A stretch of DNA of 51,106 nucleotides from Solirubrobacter taibaiensis (GTDB taxonomy: Bacteria; Actinomycetota; Thermoleophilia; Solirubrobacterales; Solirubrobacteraceae): contig JAPDDQ010000052.1 of assembly GCA_027587225.1 (NCBI GenBank), positions 1-51,106 on the forward strand, read 5' to 3'. Shown piece by piece: positions 40,425 to 49,446 of this stretch. The notes under the pieces are model-generated. The model ran no database searches and had not been told where the DNA came from. It saw only the letters and a list, made by a program, of their open reading frames with translations. Numbering within the stretch: position 1 is the stretch's first letter; each line of letters starts with the position of its first letter. A program made the translations under genes and the position numbers.

Positions 40425-42005
40425 CTAGGCGAGGGCCGCGCCGAGCTGCTCGATCTCGCCGACGCAGCGGATGCCGAGCGCCTCCAGCCCTGGCCGGGCG
40501 TCGACCGGAAGCGGCCCGCCGTCGTCCTCATTCAAGACGCCGCCGAAGATCACCGTCACGTCGGCCGGCAGCGTGCGCATCAGCTCCTTGCCGAGGGTCA
40601 GCGCGCCGCCGTTGTAGGTGGCGACGATGACGGTGTCGGCGTCCTCGTCAGCGGCCGCGCGAGCGAGCTGCTCGGGTGAGATCGAGCTCGGCAGCACGAT
40701 CACCTGCGCGCCCGCCTGCGGCAGCTCGCGCGCGAGCGCGTCGCGGACCACGTCGTGCACCTCCAACGCCGCAAGCACGATCCGCCGGCCATCCAAACGC
40801 GGGAGGCTGCGCCGAGCGCGCTCGGCGACGGTGGCGACGACGCCGTGCTTCCACGTCTCCAGCTCGAGCAGCTCCCGCGAGGCCGGGATGCGGATCGCGC
40901 GTTCGAGCGCCGCCGGCGTGGTGCGCCGCAAGGCGAGCAGGAGCGCGCGGGCGTCGCCCGGGTCCGCGCCCGCGTCGGCGAAGTGCGCGAGCGCGCCGTC
41001 GCGGAACGCCCGCGCGTAGGCCACGGCCTCCGCCGCGCGGCGCTCCGCCCACGCCCAGTCCAGCAGCGGCGCGCCGCGCCGGACCTCGATCTCGAGCTCG
41101 CGGGCCATCAGGTGCACCTCGAGGATCTCGTCCGCGTCCGGGATCCGCTCGGCCTCGCTCAACGGCACGGGGTTCAGGGCGTGGCCGGTGGGCCGGCGCA
41201 GCTGCGTGGCGACGTCGATCATCACCGAGGTCGCGAGCACGCCGAGGTTGCGCTGGCGTTCGGGCCCGTACTCGACCGTGTTGCCGTAGACCATCGAGCC
41301 GAGCGAGTCGCCGTCGCGCAGGTGGTCAAGCGCGAGCCCGACGATCGCGCGGTGCGCCGGGTTCGGCACGAGGCCGCCGTAGCAGTGCGCGAGCCGCGCG
41401 CCGAGTAGGTCCTCGACGATGTGCAGCTCGAGCGCCGCCCAGCCCAGGTAGCCGCCGTAGTGGTTGAACTGCATCGCGGGACCGTCGTCGAGGTAGGAGT
41501 GCACGAGCCCGCCGCGCGCCGCCATGGCGCCGATCGCCTCCACGGTGATGCCGGTCAGCGCCTCGTCGTCGTAGCCGCCAGGCGGCTCGAACGCGAAGTG
41601 CTGGCCGAGGTTGCCGATCGTGGTGATCCCGACGTCCAGCGCGCGCTGCGTGTTCTTCAGGCCCGCGGGCGTGCCGATCATGAAGTCGCCCAGATGCGGC
41701 TGCACGGGCGCCGCGGCGACCTTCGCCCAGTCCTCGGCATCGAGCACCGGCCCGGTCTCCTTCGCGGCCCCGGTGCGCTCCGCCGCGGGCAGGCTCATCG
41801 CGCGCGAGAGGCACAGGCCGAAGCGATCGAGCGTGTACCGGTGCTCGGCGAGGCCGTCGATGATCTCGTCCAGCGCGGCCTCCGTCGCGTCCCAGTCGCT
41901 GAGGCCGATGTGGGCGTGCCAGGTGAGCTCGCCCGCGTCGCGCCGGCGGAGCTTGTACTCGCTCTCGGTCTCCACGCCGTGGTGGGCGCAGAACGCGGTC
42001 CTCAC
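40425..42005 (-). CDS. Cobalamin-dependent mutase-like protein (glutamate mutase E-like barrel plus B12-binding-like domain)
   Basis: Protein of 526 residues. The N-terminal two-thirds (about 10-380) resembles a MutE-type mutase barrel, with VGITTIGNLGQHFAFEPPGG and HCYGGLVPNPAHRAIVGL. The C-terminal 130 residues have a Rossmann-like B12-binding pattern: GRRIVLAALEVHDVVRDALA in place of the DxHxxG motif (its His is kept, the Asp is Glu and the Gly is Val), then LPSSISPEQL and VTVIFGGVLNED. Loss of those residues makes cofactor binding doubtful. The GTG at 42005 begins just before the HHGVETESEYK segment; a longer upstream frame overlaps the divergent gene's start. No partner subunit is adjacent. 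Confidence 0.65.
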   Translation of the reverse strand: MRTAFCAHHGVETESEYKLRRRDAGELTWHAHIGLSDWDATEAALDEIIDGLAEHRYTLDRFGLCLSRAMSLPAAERTGAAKETGPVLDAEDWAKVAAAPVQPHLGDFMIGTPAGLKNTQRALDVGITTIGNLGQHFAFEPPGGYDDEALTGITVEAIGAMAARGGLVHSYLDDGPAMQFNHYGGYLGWAALELHIVEDLLGARLAHCYGGLVPNPAHRAIVGLALDHLRDGDSLGSMVYGNTVEYGPERQRNLGVLATSVMIDVATQLRRPTGHALNPVPLSEAERIPDADEILEVHLMARELEIEVRRGAPLLDWAWAERRAAEAVAYARAFRDGALAHFADAGADPGDARALLLALRRTTPAALERAIRIPASRELLELETWKHGVVATVAERARRSLPRLDGRRIVLAALEVHDVVRDALARELPQAGAQVIVLPSSISPEQLARAAADEDADTVIVATYNGGALTLGKELMRTLPADVTVIFGGVLNEDDGGPLPVDARPGLEALGIRCVGEIEQLGAALA

Positions 42006-42051
42006 CAACCCACTTCTACCAGGGCCGTTCGTTCGGCGTAGCCTGCGCACC

Positions 42052-42738
42052 ATGATCTGGCTGATGGCGCTGATGTCAGCGACGAGCTTGCAGTTCGCCA
42101 AGCCGCCACTGGTGCTGACGACGGCGACCGGCAACACGCTCCAGATCACCGTGGAGCTCAACCGCCCGTTGCGCTTCAACGTCGGCCATCCCGAGGAGTA
42201 CCGCGAGAAGGGGGCCTCGCTCGAGGCCGCCGACGGCCAGCACGACATCCCCGGCCTGTGGCGCGACGCCGTTCGCCCCACGTGTTACAGCGAGGACCTG
42301 TACGTGGAGCGGACGTTCGTAGCCGGCGAGCCGGTCGAGGTCTCGCTGGTGCTCAGCGAGACCGAGAAGCTGACGGCGACGGTGCCGGTCACGGTCGTCG
42401 AGTCCAAGGACATCTTCCGCGGCCGGGCGCTCCTCGGCTGTCCGTCGCGCGCGCCCGGCGAGGCTCGGGTGAAGCGGTGCCGCGGCCGCGCTCCCGCCCG
42501 CGCGTTCGGCGTGATCGGCACCGACTCCGCGCAGGGCACCTCGTGCGCGACGGCCCGCCGGGTGATGACCAGCGTCGGCCGCTGGGCGAGCTCCAGCCGG
42601 TGCTTCCGCGACCTGTGCGTGCGCAAGCACCGGATGAACGCGGGCTACCGCTGCGAAGCGGCGCTCAGCGGCGAAGCGGCGTGGGAGATCGTCTGCCGGC
42701 GCGGCAAGAAGGTCGTCACCGGCTCCGCCTCCGAGTGA
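42052..42738 (+). CDS. Probable exported Cys-containing protein of unknown function
   Basis: Protein of 228 residues starting at ATG 42052 with a hydrophobic N-terminus (IWLMALMSATSLQFA) that may be a signal peptide. The first half is beta-strand-rich (VLTTATGNTLQITVELNR); the basic second half contains seven Cys in RCRG, SCATARR and CRRGKK contexts. I do not recognise a family. It is divergent from the mutase-like gene and converges on the MMPL gene; the stop codons are one base apart. Confidence 0.65.
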   Translation: MIWLMALMSATSLQFAKPPLVLTTATGNTLQITVELNRPLRFNVGHPEEYREKGASLEAADGQHDIPGLWRDAVRPTCYSEDLYVERTFVAGEPVEVSLVLSETEKLTATVPVTVVESKDIFRGRALLGCPSRAPGEARVKRCRGRAPARAFGVIGTDSAQGTSCATARRVMTSVGRWASSSRCFRDLCVRKHRMNAGYRCEAALSGEAAWEIVCRRGKKVVTGSASE

Positions 42739-45177
42739 TCACACAGTGACCGTCTCTCGCTCCTCCTCGCGGGCGCCACCGTCGGTCTTGGCGAGTTGCG
42801 ACGGCCACCAGAACTTCGGGCCGATCAACAGCGTCGCGGCCGGAACGAGCACCGAGCGCACGAGGAACGTGTCCAGCAGCACGCCGAACGCGACCACGAA
42901 CCCGATCTCGGTCAGGAACACCAGCGGCAGCGAACCGAGCACGGCGAACGTGCCCGCCAGCACGATGCCGGCGCTCGTGATGACGCCGCCGGTGACCGCG
43001 AGCGCGCGCAGCATCCCCTTGCGGGTGCCGTGCTCGTACGTCTCCTCCCGTGCGCGGGCGGCGAGGAAGATGTTGTAGTCGACGCCCAGCGCGACGAGGA
43101 ACACGAACCCGAACAGCGGCAGCGAGGGGTCAGAGCCCGCGAAGCCGAAGACGACGTCGAACATGAAGTACGAGACGCCCAGTGCGGCCGCGTAGGACAG
43201 GATCACGGTCCCGATCAGCACGAGCGGGCCGATCACCGCGCGCAGCAGCAGCATCAGGATCAGGAACACGACGAGCAGCACGATCGGCGGGATCACGAGC
43301 GAGTCCCAGGCGGCCGCTTCGCGCACGTCGAACTCCACCGCGGTCGCGCCGCCGACGAGGGCGGCGCCGGCGACCGCGGCGCGGATAGGCTCGATCAGCT
43401 CGAACGCCTCGGTGGAGTACGGCGGCGGGTCGAGCGTCGCCTGGATCAGCGTGCGGCCGTTCTCGTCCGCCGCCACCGGAGGGCTGACGGTCTGCACGCC
43501 GTTGACGCCCGCGACCGCCGCGGAGACCTTCTCCACGTCCTCCGCGCGCTCGACGATGATGTCCGTCGGCGCGCCGGAGCCCGCCGGGAAGCTCTTGGCC
43601 AGCAGCTCTTGGCCCTCGATCGACTCGACCTTGTCCCGGTAGCCGTCGTTGGTCGTCAGGTCGGTGGAGAAGAAGAACAGGCCGAGGCACATGACTCCGA
43701 GCACGGCGATCGCGCCGGTGAACGTGCGCTTCGGGTTGACCGCCACGCGGTCGCCGACCCGCTTCCAGAAGCCATGCGTCTCGTCCACCACGTGCTCGTG
43801 TTTGACGCGCCGCAGCTCGTAGGGCGTGAAGAAGCGCGGGTCCAGCATCGACACGATCGACGGCGTCCGGCCGCCGGAGACCTTGCGCACGAGCGCCGTC
43901 AGGAGCGTGAGCGGCAGCAGCACGGCCACGACCAGGCCCGCGCCGGCGACCTTGGCCAGCGCCGCGAAGCCCGACCCGCCCATCGCGTCGACCGTCGGGC
44001 GCGTCTCCGGCGTGTGCGGCACGAACGGCCAGAACGCCCGCCGCCCGAAGATCAGCAGCAGCGCGGGCAGCAGGGTGAGCATCGACAGCGCGGCGCAGAA
44101 CACGCCGAGGGCGCCGAGCGGGCCGAGGCCGCTCGTGCCGTTGACCCGCGCGAGCGACAGGCAGAACAGCGCGGCGATCACGGTCGCGGCGCTGGCGAAC
44201 ACGGCCGGACCGGCCGAGATCAGCGCGGCCCGCATCGCCGCGTACTTGTCGACTTGTCGATGCATCTCCTCGCGATAGCGGGCGACGATCAGCAGGGCGT
44301 AGTCCGTGCCTGCGCCGAGCACGAGGATCGACATGATCGCGCTCGACTGGCCGTTGATCGTCACGCCGGACTCCGCCAGCGCGTACCCGAGCGTCTGCGA
44401 CAACAGCTCGGCGAACATGACCGCGGCGAGCGGGATGAAGAGGAAGATCGGCGACCGGTAGATCAGGATCAGCAGCACGATCACGAGGCCGGTCGCGGCG
44501 AACAGCAGCGTGCCGTTGATGTTCTCGAAGACGCTGATGGCGTCGGCCGCGTAACCCGCGCCGCCGGTGATCTTGACCTCCAGCCCGCCGCCCGGGTTGG
44601 AGACCGTCTCGCGCCAGAAGTCGACGGGATCGAGCAGGTGCGCCGCCTCGCCGTCGCCGCGCAGGTAGGCGAACACGAGCGCGGCCTTGCCGTCCGCCGA
44701 GCACACCGGGCCCACGAACGGCGCGTAGCCGGCCGGCTGGCCCGGGATCGGCGTCACCGGCGTGCCGCAGCCCTCGGCGGCGGGCGGCGGGGCTTGGCTG
44801 CTGTCTCCGCCGCTCTGGCCGCCGGCGGCGGCGGTCGCGCCATCCGCCACGACGGCCTGGAAGCGCTTCGCGGTCAGCGCCTCCACGTCCGTGACGATCT
44901 TCTGCTTGTCCGCCGCGGTGAGCCCGCTCTCGCGCCGGTAGAGGATCACGGCCGGGGCCAGCTCGCCGCCCTGCAGCTCCTCCGCCGCCGTCAGCGCCTT
45001 CGTCGACTCGGCGTCTCCGGGCAGGAACGACGTGGACTCGTTCTCCTGCGCGTCCGTGTACTTCTCGGGAACCCCCGCCCCGAACGAGGCGAAGATGACA
45101 ACAAACCACGTCAGGAACACCAGCCACTTCGCCCGGGGAGAGGCGACTGCGGCGAAGATCGAGCTGCGGAGACGCAT
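42739..45177 (-). CDS. MMPL/RND family transporter (large)
   Basis: Membrane transporter of 812 residues of the MMPL family. One N-terminal helix, a large extracytoplasmic loop (about 45-210, with Pro-rich insert PPPAAEGCG), then helix bundles repeated twice. Membrane Asp-Tyr motifs: ILVLGAGTDYALLIVARYRE in the first half and FLVALGVDYNIFLAARAREE in the second. Its central loop (about 405-500) is longer than in the MMPL at 1718. The start ATG at 45177 was chosen because a strong TTGACA promoter lies 33-61 bp upstream. No TetR gene is adjacent. Confidence 0.92.
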   Translation of the reverse strand: MRLRSSIFAAVASPRAKWLVFLTWFVVIFASFGAGVPEKYTDAQENESTSFLPGDAESTKALTAAEELQGGELAPAVILYRRESGLTAADKQKIVTDVEALTAKRFQAVVADGATAAAGGQSGGDSSQAPPPAAEGCGTPVTPIPGQPAGYAPFVGPVCSADGKAALVFAYLRGDGEAAHLLDPVDFWRETVSNPGGGLEVKITGGAGYAADAISVFENINGTLLFAATGLVIVLLILIYRSPIFLFIPLAAVMFAELLSQTLGYALAESGVTINGQSSAIMSILVLGAGTDYALLIVARYREEMHRQVDKYAAMRAALISAGPAVFASAATVIAALFCLSLARVNGTSGLGPLGALGVFCAALSMLTLLPALLLIFGRRAFWPFVPHTPETRPTVDAMGGSGFAALAKVAGAGLVVAVLLPLTLLTALVRKVSGGRTPSIVSMLDPRFFTPYELRRVKHEHVVDETHGFWKRVGDRVAVNPKRTFTGAIAVLGVMCLGLFFFSTDLTTNDGYRDKVESIEGQELLAKSFPAGSGAPTDIIVERAEDVEKVSAAVAGVNGVQTVSPPVAADENGRTLIQATLDPPPYSTEAFELIEPIRAAVAGAALVGGATAVEFDVREAAAWDSLVIPPIVLLVVFLILMLLLRAVIGPLVLIGTVILSYAAALGVSYFMFDVVFGFAGSDPSLPLFGFVFLVALGVDYNIFLAARAREETYEHGTRKGMLRALAVTGGVITSAGIVLAGTFAVLGSLPLVFLTEIGFVVAFGVLLDTFLVRSVLVPAATLLIGPKFWWPSQLAKTDGGAREEERETVTV

Positions 45178-45209
45178 GGGGAGCCTCGATTCGGTCGCGG
45201 GGGCGCCGA

Positions 45210-45238
45210 ATGATGTGACACGCACTGGTGCGTGTCAA
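45210..45238 (-). promoter_or_regulatory. TTGACA promoter with palindromic operator filling the spacer (MMPL gene)
   Basis: On the minus strand, TTGACA (45233-45238) and CATCAT (45210-45215) are separated by 17 bp. Overlapping the spacer is a perfect inverted repeat: TGACACGCAC (45216-45225), a 2-bp centre, then GTGCGTGTCA (45228-45237), which also covers the inner five bases of the -35 box. A dimeric repressor (TetR or MarR type) bound here would exclude polymerase. Predicted transcript start is near 45203, 26 nt before the ATG. Confidence 0.75.
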
Positions 45239-45246
45239 TGCTCCGC

Positions 45247-45636
45247 TCAGCGCAGCTCGAAGTCGCGCGGGTGCTCGGCGACGTACCGCGTCAAGGAGCC
45301 GTCGATCGACGGGAGCGCGTAGAAGTCCTCGTCCAGCGTGTCGAGCGTCGCGTCGTCGCGGGGGCCGGCGGCGAAGCGCTCGAACACCGCGGCGTGCGGA
45401 TCGGCGCCCACGAGCCGGGCCGCGGCGATCGCCTCTTCGGTCCAACCATCGGACGAGTTGTCGATCCAGGCGCGGAAGCCGCCGTTGTCGACCTGTCCGA
45501 CGATCGTGAACAGGACGGTCAGCGCCCGCAGCCCGGGCGCCAACTCGTCCAGCCGGCCCGCGACGAGGTACTCGAAGGCCTGCTCGTGCAGCGCCTGCAG
45601 GGTCGCGAACTCGTCGCTCCAGTCCATCCCCACCAT
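45247..45636 (-). CDS. DUF4375/DMP19-like domain protein
   Basis: Cytoplasmic protein of 129 residues. Seen: VGQVDNGGFRAWIDNSS (46-62) and EEAIAAARLVGADPHAAVFE, the DUF4375 pattern. Function of this family is unknown; one relative (DMP19) is described as a DNA-mimic-like protein in Neisseria. ATG at 45636 is used; an in-frame ATG at 45627 is equally possible. Confidence 0.85.
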   Translation of the reverse strand: MVGMDWSDEFATLQALHEQAFEYLVAGRLDELAPGLRALTVLFTIVGQVDNGGFRAWIDNSSDGWTEEAIAAARLVGADPHAAVFERFAAGPRDDATLDTLDEDFYALPSIDGSLTRYVAEHPRDFELR

Positions 45637-45654
45637 GGGGCGGAGTTCAGCACA

Positions 45655-46992
45655 TCAGCGCAGCTCGTCCACCAGCTTCGCGTTCGGGAACTCGGCCAGC
45701 GAGGCGTTCGCGCTGGCGAGCTGCAGCTTGATCGAGGCGTCGGGCGCGTTGTAGGTGCCGGTGCGCGTCATCGTGCGGGCGATCATCGCGGCGGCGATCG
45801 GGGTGGAGAACGAGGTGCCGTCCCACTCGGCCCAGCCGTCGAAGCTGACGGACGGATCGTTCTTGGCATCGATGACCGGGCCCTGGGCGACCTTCGTGGT
45901 CTCGCGCGCGAACGTCGACTGCAGGTTGCTGCCGCGGGCGACGAGGTCCACCCAGGTTCCGTGGTTGCTGTAGGAGGCGGGCGCCCACAGGCCTTCCTTG
46001 TCCTCGACGGCGCCGACGGACACGACCGGGCCGAACGCGGCGGGCCAGAACGGGCGCTTCTCGGCGTGGTTGCCGGCGGCGGCGAGGACGACGCGAGAGT
46101 TGAAGGCCTGCGACTGCATGGCCAGGGCGATTGCCATCGGCGGCTGGTCGCCTTCGGTGTAGCCACCGAGCGAGAGGTTGACGATGTTGACGTTCGCGGG
46201 GAGCTGGGACATGGCGGTCGCGACGGTCAGGTCGTCGCCGACGCCGTGGGAGTCGAGCACCTTGACGGCGTAGATCGACGCGGACGGGGCGACCTGCTGG
46301 ATGAGGCCGGCGATGAACGTGCCGTGGCCGGACTCGTTGTCCCCGTAGCCGTCGTTCTCGACGTCCCAGACGTCGTTCGCATACGGCGCGCGCACCACGT
46401 TGGACAGCCATTCGTGCTCGAACATGCCGGTGTCGAGCACGGCGATCCGGGCGCCCTTGCCGTCGCTGGCCAGCGCGTTGCGCTTGGGCAGCGCCTTCGG
46501 GCCGAACGCGGGACGGACGGTGGAGCCGGGGCCGCCCTGGATCCGCGGCTCGCCCATGAAGTTGATCGCGTCGGCGGTCGCGGGAACCGCCTCGCCCACG
46601 AACACGTGGTTGGGGGCGACGCACGCGGGGCCTTGCCGGCGCTTGGCGGTCGCCTTGCGGATGTAGGCGAGCGTGTCGAGCACCTCTTGCGCGGCCGTCT
46701 CGGGCTTGTCCGGCTTCTTCACGAACAGCGTGATGCCGTACGCGCGCGTGTCGTTGTTCTTCCAGCCGGTGCCGTTCAGGACGCGGGCGACGTCCGCGGC
46801 ATCACCGGGGCAGACGAGGATCTGGCCGGGGCGCAGCAGGAACGAGTTGGAGTCGTCGGGACTGACGGCGACCTGGGCCGGGTTCCACTGGACGGGCATC
46901 CCGGCCGCGAAGGCGTTGGCCGAGAGCGCCGCGAGGGCCACCAGGAAGATGACGGCCCAACCGACGAAAGCACTGACGCGAGAGGTGTTCAC
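45655..46992 (-). CDS. Secreted S8 family (subtilisin-like) serine peptidase
   Basis: Exported protease of 445 residues. Signal peptide (about 1-30), an N-terminal propeptide-like region (about 31-175), then the peptidase domain with triad D187 (IAVLDTGM), H223 (ESGHGTFIAG) and S394 (GTSFSTPIA) and the oxyanion Asn N308 (AAAGNH). The Ser motif is GTSFSTP rather than the common GTSMAxP. No C-terminal anchor is present, so it should be released. The ATG at 46992 was chosen because it precedes a complete signal peptide. Confidence 0.93.
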   Translation of the reverse strand: MNTSRVSAFVGWAVIFLVALAALSANAFAAGMPVQWNPAQVAVSPDDSNSFLLRPGQILVCPGDAADVARVLNGTGWKNNDTRAYGITLFVKKPDKPETAAQEVLDTLAYIRKATAKRRQGPACVAPNHVFVGEAVPATADAINFMGEPRIQGGPGSTVRPAFGPKALPKRNALASDGKGARIAVLDTGMFEHEWLSNVVRAPYANDVWDVENDGYGDNESGHGTFIAGLIQQVAPSASIYAVKVLDSHGVGDDLTVATAMSQLPANVNIVNLSLGGYTEGDQPPMAIALAMQSQAFNSRVVLAAAGNHAEKRPFWPAAFGPVVSVGAVEDKEGLWAPASYSNHGTWVDLVARGSNLQSTFARETTKVAQGPVIDAKNDPSVSFDGWAEWDGTSFSTPIAAAMIARTMTRTGTYNAPDASIKLQLASANASLAEFPNAKLVDELR

Positions 46993-47044
46993 GCCGCGCA
47001 GCCAATCGTGCGCGGCTTGGGATCCGTTTGGCGCTTTCTTGGAG

Positions 47045-47824
47045 CTACCTTGCGGCGGCCAGGTCGGCCTCGACGAGACGGGCCCATTCGGCCTTGTCGT
47101 CGCGCCAGCCTTCCTCGGTGCGCTTGAGCTTCCAGTAGCCGGAGATCGACATCGTCGCGGGGTCGAGGCCGCGGTCGGCGATCAGGTGGCGGCGCAGGTT
47201 GCGGACGCTGCTGGCCTCGCCGTGCACGAACACGTGGCCGCGGCCGTCAGGGAGGTCGAGCGCGGCGACGGCGTCGGCCAGCAGCTCGGGCTCCTCGCCC
47301 GGCCCGGCCGAGCGGTGCAGGTAGGTGAGCGTGAGGTCGCCGGGGGTGTCGAGCGGCTGCTCCTCCTCCGGCCCGTCGACTTCGATGATCACGTGCACGG
47401 GCGTGCCGTCCGGGATCCGCGGGAGCGAGGCCGAGATCGCGGGGATGACTGACGCGTCGCCGGCGAGCAGGTGCCAGTCGGCATCCGGGTCGGGCGTGTA
47501 CGCGCCGCCGGGGCCGACCAGGTCCAGCTCGTCGCCCGGCTGCGCCCTGCGGGCCCACGGGCCGGCGACGCCGACATCACCGTGGACGACGAAGTCGATC
47601 GTCAGCTGCTGGGCTTCGGGGTCCCACGCGCGGACCGAGTACGTGCGCGTGCGGACCGTCTCGGGGTCTTGCGGATCCGGGAGCTTGAGCTTGACGTAGT
47701 GGTCGGTGAACTCGCCGGGCGCGAACCCGTCGAAGGCCGGGCCGCCGAAGACGACACGCACCATGTGGGGAGTCACGGGTTCCGTGGAGACCACGGAGAC
47801 ACGGCGGGGAGCGCGGGGAGGCAT
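47045..47824 (-). CDS. Siderophore-interacting protein (FAD-dependent ferric reductase)
   Basis: Flavoprotein of 259 residues with an N-terminal FAD-binding domain (RTRTYSVRAWDPE near 58-70) and a C-terminal SIP domain (GEASSVRNLRRHLIADRGLD near residues 199-218, then SGYWKLKRTEEGWRDDKAEW). Family members reduce ferric iron in siderophores in the cytoplasm to release ferrous iron. No siderophore synthesis or uptake gene lies in the window. The ATG at 47824 gives the standard N-terminus. Confidence 0.93.
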   Translation of the reverse strand: MPPRAPRRVSVVSTEPVTPHMVRVVFGGPAFDGFAPGEFTDHYVKLKLPDPQDPETVRTRTYSVRAWDPEAQQLTIDFVVHGDVGVAGPWARRAQPGDELDLVGPGGAYTPDPDADWHLLAGDASVIPAISASLPRIPDGTPVHVIIEVDGPEEEQPLDTPGDLTLTYLHRSAGPGEEPELLADAVAALDLPDGRGHVFVHGEASSVRNLRRHLIADRGLDPATMSISGYWKLKRTEEGWRDDKAEWARLVEADLAAAR

Positions 47825-47834
47825 GCCTTCGAGC

Positions 47835-48170
47835 TTACGAACGGTGCGTGAGAAGCGGGCGCAGGTCCTCGATGCGCTCGTACGCCCACCACAGGTAGTT
47901 GCGGGTGCCGTTCTCACGCAGCGGGTGCAGTTCGGCGTGGTCGGGATCGTCCAGGAAGCCTTGAAACGCCTCGCGTGAAGGCCATTCGACGAGCACGAGG
48001 GCTTGACGCGGCGCGGTGTCGCCGACGAGCACGGGCGCGTCCTCGTCGAGCTTGCCGAGCGCGACGACGCTGCCCCCGTATTTCTGCACGGCCGCGAGCG
48101 ATCGGCGCGAGTACGCCTTGTAGTCGTCGTTGCCGGCGAGGTCGAACAGGTTCAGCGCATAGAGGCTCAT
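47835..48170 (-). CDS. DUF1330 family protein
   Basis: Small cytoplasmic protein of 111 residues with the DUF1330 dimeric ferredoxin-like fold. Seen: YKAYSRRSLAAVQKYGGSVV near residues 17-36, LVLVEWPSREAFQGFLDDPD (58-77) and a C-terminal aromatic stretch. Function unknown. It ends 10 bp before the SIP start and could be co-transcribed with it, since both are on the minus strand. Confidence 0.88.
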   Translation of the reverse strand: MSLYALNLFDLAGNDDYKAYSRRSLAAVQKYGGSVVALGKLDEDAPVLVGDTAPRQALVLVEWPSREAFQGFLDDPDHAELHPLRENGTRNYLWWAYERIEDLRPLLTHRS

Positions 48171-48208
48171 CGCGGGAGCGTGCCAGCCCGCAGCGGTACG
48201 GTGGGCTG

Positions 48209-49429
48209 GTGACGGAGTTCTCAGCACTGGAGCTTGTCGGCAGCACCGTCGGGCGGGTGCGGCGGACGCTCGGGCTGAACACCGTCGACGGCGATCCCGC
48301 CTTGGACCGGCTCGCGCGGCTGGCGGCACGGCTGCTCGGGGTGCCGGTGGCGTTGGTCTCTCTGGTGGACGTGGACGAGCAGGTCTTCCCGGGGCAGTCC
48401 GGGCTGCCCGATACGCGCTCGACCCCGCTGTCGCACTCGTTCTGCAAGACGGTGGTGGCGACGCGCGAGGTGGTCACGACGGTGGACGCGCGGGAAGACT
48501 CGCGCTTCGCCTCGAATCCGGCCATCCCGGACCTGGGCGTGATCGCGTACGCCGGCTGGCCGCTGCTGACGGCGAGCGGCGAGGCGTTGGGTGCGCTGTG
48601 CGCGATCGACACGCAGCCGCGGGAGTGGTCGGCGGAGGACGTGGAGACGTTGCACGATCTGGCGGACGCGGCCGTTGCCGAGCTCGAGGGCCGCGCGGCG
48701 CGGATCCTCGCCGAGGAGGCGCTCGCGCGGGAGGCGCACACGGCCGCGACGTTGCAGCACGCGGTGCTCCCGGGGGCGCTGCCGGTGATGGACGGCATGC
48801 GGATCGCGGCGCGCTACGCGCCGGCCGAGAACCTGATCGGCGGTGACTGGTATGACGCGTTCCGGCTCCCGGGCGCGCGACTCGGCGTGGCGATCGGCGA
48901 CGTGGTCGGGCACGATGTCGACGCGGCCGCGACCGCGGTGCAGTTGCGCAGCGCCTTGCGGGGTGCGGCACTCGAGGACCCGGCGCCGGGGCGCGTGATG
49001 GGGCGGCTGAACGACCTCGCGCACGAGGCGCCGCTGGCGGCGTTCAGCTCGGCGGCGTTCGGGGTGCTAGACCTCGGCGCGATGACGTGGACCTGGGCGC
49101 GGGCCGGGCACCTGGCGATGCTCGTTCGCACCCCGTCGGCGACCACCTTCGAGGTCGGGCCGGATGGGATCCTGCTGGCGTACGACCCACCGGGCGCGCC
49201 GTTCGCGGAAGCCACGCACGCGCTCGTGCCGGGCACGACGCTCGTGCTCTACACCGACGGGCTGGTCGAGCGGCGTGACAGCGATCACCTCGAGCGCGCG
49301 GAGCACCTGCGCTGGTCCGTCGAGCACGGGCCGGACGATCCCGACGCGCTGGTCCAGACGCTGATCGAGCGGATGGTCAAGCCGGGGGCCGCGGACGACG
49401 TCGCGGTCGTGGCCGTCAGGATTTCATAA
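48209..49429 (+). CDS. GAF-domain SpoIIE-type (PP2C) serine phosphatase
   Basis: Cytoplasmic phosphatase of 406 residues. N-terminal GAF domain (about 25-165, with LVSLVDVDEQVFPGQSGLPD and GALCAIDTQPREWS), a short helix, then the SpoIIE/PPM phosphatase domain (about 190-405) with GGDWYDAFRLPGARLGVAIG, GDVVGHDVDAA and terminal ADDVAVVAV. Lacks membrane helices, unlike the paralogue at 30835. GTG start at 48209 is supported by the standard GAF N-terminus. Likely partner-switching stress signalling; no anti-sigma genes adjacent. Confidence 0.92.
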   Translation: MTEFSALELVGSTVGRVRRTLGLNTVDGDPALDRLARLAARLLGVPVALVSLVDVDEQVFPGQSGLPDTRSTPLSHSFCKTVVATREVVTTVDAREDSRFASNPAIPDLGVIAYAGWPLLTASGEALGALCAIDTQPREWSAEDVETLHDLADAAVAELEGRAARILAEEALAREAHTAATLQHAVLPGALPVMDGMRIAARYAPAENLIGGDWYDAFRLPGARLGVAIGDVVGHDVDAAATAVQLRSALRGAALEDPAPGRVMGRLNDLAHEAPLAAFSSAAFGVLDLGAMTWTWARAGHLAMLVRTPSATTFEVGPDGILLAYDPPGAPFAEATHALVPGTTLVLYTDGLVERRDSDHLERAEHLRWSVEHGPDDPDALVQTLIERMVKPGAADDVAVVAVRIS

Positions 49430-49446
49430 GGACACTCCCAGCCGTT

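Noticed and set aside
42796..45213. Open frame of about 800 codons antisense to the large MMPL transporter
   Set aside because: Charged low-complexity composition with no motifs; the opposite strand encodes a full transporter with both Asp-Tyr motifs.
43130..45445. Second long frame on the same strand as the MMPL transporter
   Set aside because: Arg-rich, crosses the promoter and two genes, and is in the wrong frame relative to the transporter.
45232..47127. Long frame antisense to DUF4375 and subtilisin genes
   Set aside because: Spans two genes and an intergenic gap; composition is that of a GC shadow.
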